From Cyanodermella asteris (taxonomy: Eukaryota > Ascomycota > Lecanoromycetes > Ostropales > Stictidaceae), in assembly GCA_900618795.1 (NCBI GenBank), contig UYJD01000008.1, positions 124,001-188,000 on the forward strand: a DNA stretch of 64,000 nt, given 5' to 3'. This document shows, in pieces, positions 57,944 through 64,000 of the stretch (positions are counted from its first letter, which is position 1; every line of letters begins with the position of its first letter). Both the position numbers and the translations under genes were made by a program. The notes beneath the pieces were generated by a model. The model was given only the letters and a program-made list of their open reading frames with translations, ran no database searches and was not told the origin of the DNA.

Positions 57944-59787
57944 CTTGACCTCCGCCGTGACCCTACACTTTGCGACGCGCACCAACAATCAAGGGATCCT
58001 TTCTGCCGGGCTTCCGGAGACATGCTGCACCTGTCGCCCACCACTGCTGGGGCACGACGCCATCAAACTCTGCCCTTGCATCAGGCAGGGTAATTCTGCA
58101 GCCGGCTGTGGTCTCAGCTCAAACTCCGGCTCATTATGGCCCTTGACGGGCACCTGGGTACAGTATTCTCTGCACGCAACATTGCATCGTCCAGCACGCT
58201 CTTGCACGGCAGACATGGGACGACACGGTGCCCATTGGACAGAAAGAACAAGACACGGACGAGACATGGACGGCGGCCTGCGCACGGCGCCGCCACAAGT
58301 ACTGTAATCCAACATGATATCTGGCGCTGGCGTGTGAAACGTTTCACTGTGGCACACACCGAAAGCCTGATCGCAGCGCACGCTCCTCTGCCGGCTGGGC
58401 GCGGCGGCGCACTCATCATTCGTGCCAGTCGGATCAGGAACCAAACTATCGCTCCTCCATAGCACGTGTCCTCCCGGCAGACGTGGCTGCAGCCCGCTGC
58501 GCGTTGTCTCGTCGCCAATGCTTGCTGCCCTGAGTCGCTGTAGCCGTGACATGGAACGTTGTAACAAGTCATGTGGTCATAGGAACGCGGTGCACGAGTA
58601 TTCATGTTCTGGAGCCTTCGCTCAAGCATGGCCGGCTCCAGGTGCCCGACCGTGGCGACAGATACCCTCGCACTTGTCTCCCGTGCTGAAGACCAGCGGC
58701 CAATTGGCAAGCAGCACTGACGAGGGGGAGACGGCAATCTGGCTGCGCACGCGGTCGTGACGGTCGATACGGCGTGCCGGTCAGCACGACAGCCCAGGGC
58801 AGAACCAAGGAGAACACAGTTGCAGCCGATCAGACGGCGGCAGGAGGCGGGCATCCCAGAGCATCGGTGGCTGCTCCTCTTTTGTTAGTCGCAGCGAGGA
58901 TCCTGAGCGACGGCGAGCAAAGGCGGCGAGCCGTGTGCGGGCAGTGCTGCCACGTGAAGAAAACGAGTTTGCCAGGGGAGGCGTGTCTCGCTGCTAGCCT
59001 CTTTGAGCCCTGCTGCGCTGATGCTTTGGCCGCGTGCTTGCTGCCGTGCTTTGAGCCTCTGAGCCGTGGCCGGCGTCGCATCGATGGTCTGAGGCGCCCC
59101 GGCTGATCTAGCTGCGAACGGCATGGGCCACTCACGCCAGTTCCTCATCCTCCACTCACACGCCCCATGCCGTCTCCCCCCACAGGCTCTCGACCTCTGT
59201 GGCTACTCCGAACCAGCCGGCGGGCCGGTCTGCGCTGCTCCATGCTGCACCCTGGCGCGCGGAATCTCGTCGAGGCGTGGCATCCTTTTAGCGGGCTCCA
59301 CAATCCAACAGCGCTGCCGATGCCATTTCTGGCACGCGAGGTTTCAAGCGAACTTGCTGTGATAACTGGTCAAGCAAGATATCGCGCGTGTAGACTGGCG
59401 TTTCGAACGATTGCGCACGAGAGCGAGATGCCATCACCGGACAACCTAATACAAAGTTTCAGTCTCAAGATCCGACCAGGCTTGATGAAAGCCGAACTCA
59501 CGGTACAGGAGGCATAATAACCAGCGTGGATATTAAAGCTAGCAGTATGGAGCAGGGCTTCGCCATCTATAACAGCACGTCGGTATCTTAGAATCAAATG
59601 ACGAGCCTCCGGTACCATTTCTCACGGAGCTTGGGGATCAGTGATGTTAGCTGCCCCGTCAATACATACCATTTTTTCTGCCCTCCAGCACAAAGAGTCT
59701 CAGATTTCCTGCAGTGTGAGTAGTTCATCGCTTGCTGCGCCTTCAATAATGGTGTTGTGCAGGCATGTCTGCCTAACTCATCGCTGC

Positions 59788-59821
59788 TCTTCTTCTTCTT
59801 CTTCTTCTTCTTCTTCTTCTT
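59788..59821 (+). repeat. TTC/GAA trinucleotide run
   Basis: About eleven uninterrupted TTC units, a microsatellite. On the minus strand it produces a poly-Lys string inside a spurious open frame. Confidence 0.9.
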
Positions 59822-62800
59822 GCGCCAATAATAGACCCAGTCGCCGTTGAAAGTTCTGTAGGGATCTGCCTCCTTGCGTAACGATTCCTGGCCTGTTGGG
59901 TTGCTATCGCTTGGCAGACTCACTGCGGCGTGTGATCGTTGACTTGACGTGATCAAGGCGCGACCGAACGGGTCCAAGGGCTGAGCCGTGTCTCTGCAAC
60001 CTTGGACGATCGTTCAGCATGATAAGACAGATGAAAGCAAGACCCGGGCAACAGCGTGCCAATCGCATTCGATCCGGGCTGTCAGGTCTCCGTCTCTTGT
60101 CTACCCGCCGGCTGAAGGCCAAAAATGGACCTTGAGCTGCCTGTTCATTTTTTTAGCCCGGTCACGACGGCGAGTTCTTGACTTGGTGGTCCCGAAGCCG
60201 GGGTAATGTCCTGATAGCCGGGCCGGTCTGCACGCACCGAGGATGTCCCCGGGTCATCACTGCAGTGCGACACAACCCATGTCGGCTTCGACGCTCTGGC
60301 AGCACGTCTCTGGGTTGGATATGGCGGGCGCCACAAAAGTCTTCATGTGTGCCGCCATCCTTGACTCGGGATAGGGTATCCGCTTTTCAAGAATAGCAAG
60401 ATTACTAGTCCGGGATGGGATTAGCTGATTGAGGCCATGTGCGACCGTTGACACTGCGCCTCCACCCTTTGTCGCGAGTCGTGCACCGTCTGGCGTGTCT
60501 TTGGTCGCAACTCGAAGACGGCCCAGTGCGTGAAGAAGTTGGGGGAGTAGTCCGCTCAGCGATCCCTCAATCCTCATGCGTACTGGGGTATAGCGCTGCA
60601 GGTACGACGTAATCCAAGGTGCAGCAATAAGAATGGGTCCAGATACGATTGTCGCGACGCTGGTGCTTATGCTTGGCCGCTAGAGTTGCAGCGGCGTGTA
60701 CCGTGGTTTCGTGGTTCTGTGCATGCTGGAATCACGTTTCGGTTCGCTGGCCAGAGGGAAGGATGATTATAGCTCCAAAGGTACTCACTTGCAAACGTCG
60801 TCATAAATGCTAAAAGCGAGCTTAAACAGCATCACGAGTCCAAGTGTGCAAGAGCCCGCCTCGACACGTATTGCGTGGGGCCGTGGGCGCCGACGATTCC
60901 TACCTCAGATAACTCCCCTCTGAAACGCACACTTTGTATGTTGCAAATAAGGAGGGAATACCACAGCAGGTGGAGCGAGACAGCAGAACAGCAGCGTGGC
61001 GGTGTGACAGGAACGAGAGACGCAGCCGCCAGCGCGCCTTCCTTGCTTCGCGGGCGTGCCTGCCTGCAGTGCAAAACTTCAATTTCGATTTTGCCGCCTC
61101 ACCATCGAAGCTCAGATGCAGACTTCGCCAATTCGCACCTCGTTGCATTTCTCAAATATCTCTGCTGGCTACAAGCTCATACCGTCTCAAAGCTCCCGTG
61201 TGGCCTCGATTTGCTCTGCTATTTGTGTATTACTAACATGGACCTTATTTTGCTGTGGCACTCCACACGAGAATGGCAAGATGGGCATCCTGCTTCTGTG
61301 TCTGATGCACTTTTCCATTTGCCGTCCGAGGATCATCCCAAGCGATCCAGGTAACACTGCGCCTGCAGACATCCCCGTAAATGTACCCACAAAATGCATT
61401 TCCCGTTCAGATCAATCATCCATCGCTTTTTCGAGCTGTACAAGGTCTTTGTGTCGACTTTCCCCCGACATTTTCTGCGCAGGGGGGTTCCAACATGAGC
61501 AATTTCTACCGACCGAGGATTTGGCCAGATGACTGCCGAAGTGATACAGGACAACCACCACCACCGTGGCGTTCATGAAACAGGTCCTTTGAGACCATCA
61601 GGTCTCCCGCGGTACCTCTCTCCGGACCATTGAGCCTCGTCCGTGGGTTTGGATACGTCGCTTATTCGTGCCTGAGAATCATGTCAGGCACCGATTCCAT
61701 GACCCACTCTTACTCCACAGTATTGACAGCTGCCAAGTCCATCATTCTGTTGCCGCAATACCCCTAGGAGAGGTCAGTACCGAAGCAACTTTAGTCCGTA
61801 TGTTCCAGACATTCGGATTGAACCTTCTGCAAGGCCCTTATCACCAGACACTAGCAAGTCCAAACCATGTATTTAGTTTTGGCGACCACAAAAGTATAGT
61901 AATCACCACATCTACAACCGGCTTCGATCCTACTGTTTTTTAATGATGGAAAGCCAGAGCGAGAGGAACGCGAACGAATTTGTGGTATGTAAGTAAGTAC
62001 CTTGACCGCGAGCCTTCTCCCGAACCCCAGCCATTCATTCCGCGTGGAGGACCCCTCCGATAGACGCTGGCAGCGGTGTGTTCGAGCGTACGCGCTGACT
62101 GCCATGATGATGAAGAATTCTCGCCAGGGCAACTGCTGCTGCAGAGCAAAGCCTGAGACTCTCAAATTCACACCGCTTCTCTCTTCGCATGCCTTGCCAG
62201 GTGACAAAGCAGTCCAAAGTCACCCGGCAGTCAAGCCGCATTCGAAACAGCCAAGCGACACCGAACACATGAGCGGTAACGAGTGGATCCGAGCGCAAGC
62301 TACCGCTCTCGAAAGCCGTGTTCTCGATTCTCGGAGCAAGTTGGTCTGACAGCCGCGGATGCCGACATCGATGCTCACCAGAGCCGGAGCTGCGCAGTGC
62401 TTTCTGACAGGTGCATCACGATGATCGTGCAGATCGGAGCGCCTCGCAGTGTTGCACCCGAATAATGGGAATTCTGTCAGCTTCTGTCGGACTTCGGGTC
62501 TGTTAGTTGTGATTTGATTTTGCGCAAAAAGGGGAGCACGTGTTGGCCCGGCATCGCGAGTCTGTATTACCCTGCGACATGCCGATGTACAGCTCCTGCT
62601 TCGGGCATATATTCTGTCACGTATGACCGACGGGTAGTACCTCATATCCTCCCTTCGTCCAGTGTTTTGTCCGTCGATATGTTTGTGGCACCACCATTTG
62701 TATTCTTGAATGCGTTTTTGGTAACACATGCAACTAAAATGTGGCATTCGACTGTCGCAGACGGACAAAGCCGATACCCAAATACTTGACCGAGCAGGCT

Positions 62801-62987
62801 CATGATGCAAGTGCAGGAGCCGTTGTGACGGTCGACCACTTTTCAACATACGGCCTTTTGCGGCTGTCTTGTTGAAGAACATCGCGAAAATATCGCTAAA
62901 TGACCCCGTTTAACGACAAGATCAGAACTTTATTCAGCTGATGACCTTCGCGGATACCGAGCGATTGATAGCTCTCAACGTTCCTCA

Positions 62988-64000
62988 TCAATATTTATAG
63001 AATCTCTCACCGCCCGTTCTTCGAATCTCCCAGTTCTTGGCCTTGTAGTAGAAGATCAGTCCGATGCACCCAACCGCCACGAAGAACAACAACGCTGCAT
63101 TTGTCCAATGCCCTGTCGGATACCCTCTGGTGACTTCATCCGCCTTGTAAATCCAAACACCCACAATCTGCCCCGGTGCCCCGAATGAGACGTTCATCGC
63201 GATGGCGAGCCCCACAGCCGCAGTAGTGAACATATTCGACGAGAGCCAGCCTAAAAGAGGCGGAATACAAGCAAACGACCCCGCAGCCGCCACAATCAAG
63301 CACCCATATCTCTGCGCATACGCATTTGGAGGCAAAGTCGCCGAAGCCACAAAACCGGCAGCCCCAATCGTTGAAAAGATAGCCGAATGCAAGCCCCGAG
63401 CATTAAAGTGATCCGCGCTCCAAGCAGCAAACAGCGTAACGACATATGCCACCGCGTACGGCGGGACAGTGAACAGCTGCGCCGACAAACCGCTATATCC
63501 CAGGCCGGCGGTGATGGTTGGCGTGAAGAGCGAGAGCGAGGAGAACGGCGTCGAGATGCCGAAGTAGACGGCATAGTGGGCGTACAGTCTCCAGTCGGTC
63601 AAAGTAGCTTTCGCGTCGGCCCAGCTCATGGATGGGCTGTTGCCGTGGGAGCCTTCGGTTCGTAGGCGGGCGCTGGCGAGAGATTTCTCCGTGGTATTTA
63701 GCCAGTGGGCTGTTTCGGGGTAGTCGGGAAGCAGGAAGAGGGTTGCTAGGCCGGAGAGGATGGAGGGGAGGCCTTCGAGGATGAAGAGCCAGCGCCAGGC
63801 GGAGAGTCCGGAGGTGCCGTTCTGGAGATGAGTTAGTATATCGGCTCTGATATTCTGTTGTTCGAGCCTACCATGTGCCCGACGCCATACGCGATGGCGC
63901 CGCCGAAAGCACCGGCCAGAGTGGCTGATGCTAGGATGAGAGCAACTCGAATTGAACGCTCGTCTTGTCGGTACCAAAATGTAAGGTAGTCTAGTGCTTG
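62988..64000 (-). CDS. MFS transporter, Dal5 / anion:cation symporter family (5' end outside window)
   Basis: Exon 62988-63821 and an upstream exon from 63872 beyond the window edge are joined across a 50-nt intron (63822-63871). The visible C-terminal part has about 320 residues. ERSIRVALILASATLAGAFG leads through GGAIAYGVGHM into NGTSGLSAWRWLFILEGLPS, the Dal5-family signature around TM5-TM6, followed by FLLPDYPETAHWL. The six C-terminal helices follow (for example LGYSGLSAQLFTVPPYAVAY and NAALLFFVAVGCIGLIFYYK). By family knowledge members import allantoate, nicotinate-type vitamins or other organic anions across the plasma membrane; the substrate cannot be told from this part. The protein ends KNWEIRRTGGERFYKY. 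Confidence 0.93.
   Translation of the reverse strand, partial: STRLPYILVPTRRAFNSSCSHPSISHSGRCFRRRHRVWRRAHGRLEQQNIRADILTHLQNGTSGLSAWRWLFILEGLPSILSGLATLFLLPDYPETAHWLNTTEKSLASARLRTEGSHGNSPSMSWADAKATLTDWRLYAHYAVYFGISTPFSSLSLFTPTITAGLGYSGLSAQLFTVPPYAVAYVVTLFAAWSADHFNARGLHSAIFSTIGAAGFVASATLPPNAYAQRYGCLIVAAAGSFACIPPLLGWLSSNMFTTAAVGLAIAMNVSFGAPGQIVGVWIYKADEVTRGYPTGHWTNAALLFFVAVGCIGLIFYYKAKNWEIRRTGGERFYKY

Larger units (their letters stand above)
56466..62987. other. 6.5-kb intergenic region, no supported gene
   Basis: This is the upstream region of the bHLH gene and the 3' side of the transporter gene. Many overlapping frames of 60-250 codons exist on both strands, as expected for GC-rich DNA, but none shows motifs, clean starts with introns, or domain likeness. 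It contains the decamer array at 57904-57943 and a TTC run at 59788-59821. The 1 kb next to 56465 is likely leader and promoter. A lineage-specific short gene or a non-coding RNA cannot be excluded. Confidence 0.55.

Noticed and set aside
58114-58854. Minus-strand frame of 246 codons
   Set aside because: Cys/Arg-rich composition typical of spurious frames, no domain likeness, overlapped by other open frames.
59594-59977. Frame with a poly-Lys run
   Set aside because: The Lys string is only the TTC microsatellite read on the other strand.
62220-62882. Minus-strand frame of 220 codons in the gene desert
   Set aside because: No motif, no plausible composition pattern, and several competing frames overlap; GC-rich chance ORF.

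Overview
The window looks like nuclear DNA of a filamentous ascomycete, most likely a Dothideomycete (Capnodiales/Mycosphaerellales-like). The reasons are the compact GT-AG introns (mostly about 45-70 nt), long ATG-poor leaders, and a typical Pezizomycotina gene set: FunK1 kinase, NACHT_N/ankyrin STAND protein, DUF7025-type AAA ATPase, Mnn10-type mannosyltransferase, Tpa1/Ofd1 dioxygenase, Hpm1, Erg25 and a Dal5-type transporter. The lineage is inference; the gene identities rest on motifs read in the translations.

Layout. 0-5.8 kb: gene-poor end, a decayed O-methyltransferase, then a mitochondrial-type formyltetrahydrofolate deformylase (minus). 6-9 kb: an interrupted tRNA-Ala-like gene and an Ara2-type aldo/keto reductase. 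9.9-27.3 kb: an accessory block of signalling and defence-like genes: a Cys-rich small protein, a kinase-like protein, an F-box-like ORF, a FunK1 kinase, an orphan gene, a multi-intron AAA+ ATPase, a degenerate eEF1A-like protein head-to-head with a 1,322-residue NACHT/ankyrin protein, and two F-box relics. 28.5-40.3 kb: conserved housekeeping genes: ERG25, a peroxisomal dimethylglycine-oxidase-like flavoprotein, an Atl1-type alkyltransferase-like protein, MNN10 and TPA1/ofd1.

41.3-47.3 kb holds the most unusual feature: a same-strand tandem array of four diverged paralogues (called A-D here) plus at least one relic. I do not recognise the family. Copies B, C and D each have a 67-nt first coding exon ended in the same phase; exon 2 of B and C is 242 nt; the 321-nt first exon of A equals exon 1 plus exon 2 of D. 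The proteins share an N-terminal domain ending in a PLxH...IR motif and disordered tails with repeated LEGY or DLIDLxSP motifs.

48-56.5 kb: an NTF2-like protein with a tail of aromatic-acidic repeats, the histidine methyltransferase HPM1, and a bHLH-zipper regulator, all on minus. The bHLH gene is flanked by large intergenic regions (2.7 and 6.5 kb) with simple repeats. The window ends inside a Dal5-family transporter gene.

Functional links: formyl-THF deformylase and the dimethylglycine-oxidase-like enzyme both act in folate one-carbon metabolism. Erg25, Mnn10 and Tpa1 serve sterol synthesis, Golgi mannan synthesis and oxygen/translation control. The 10-27 kb block has the content of a fungal self/non-self or stress-signalling neighbourhood, but no functional link between its genes is proven by sequence.
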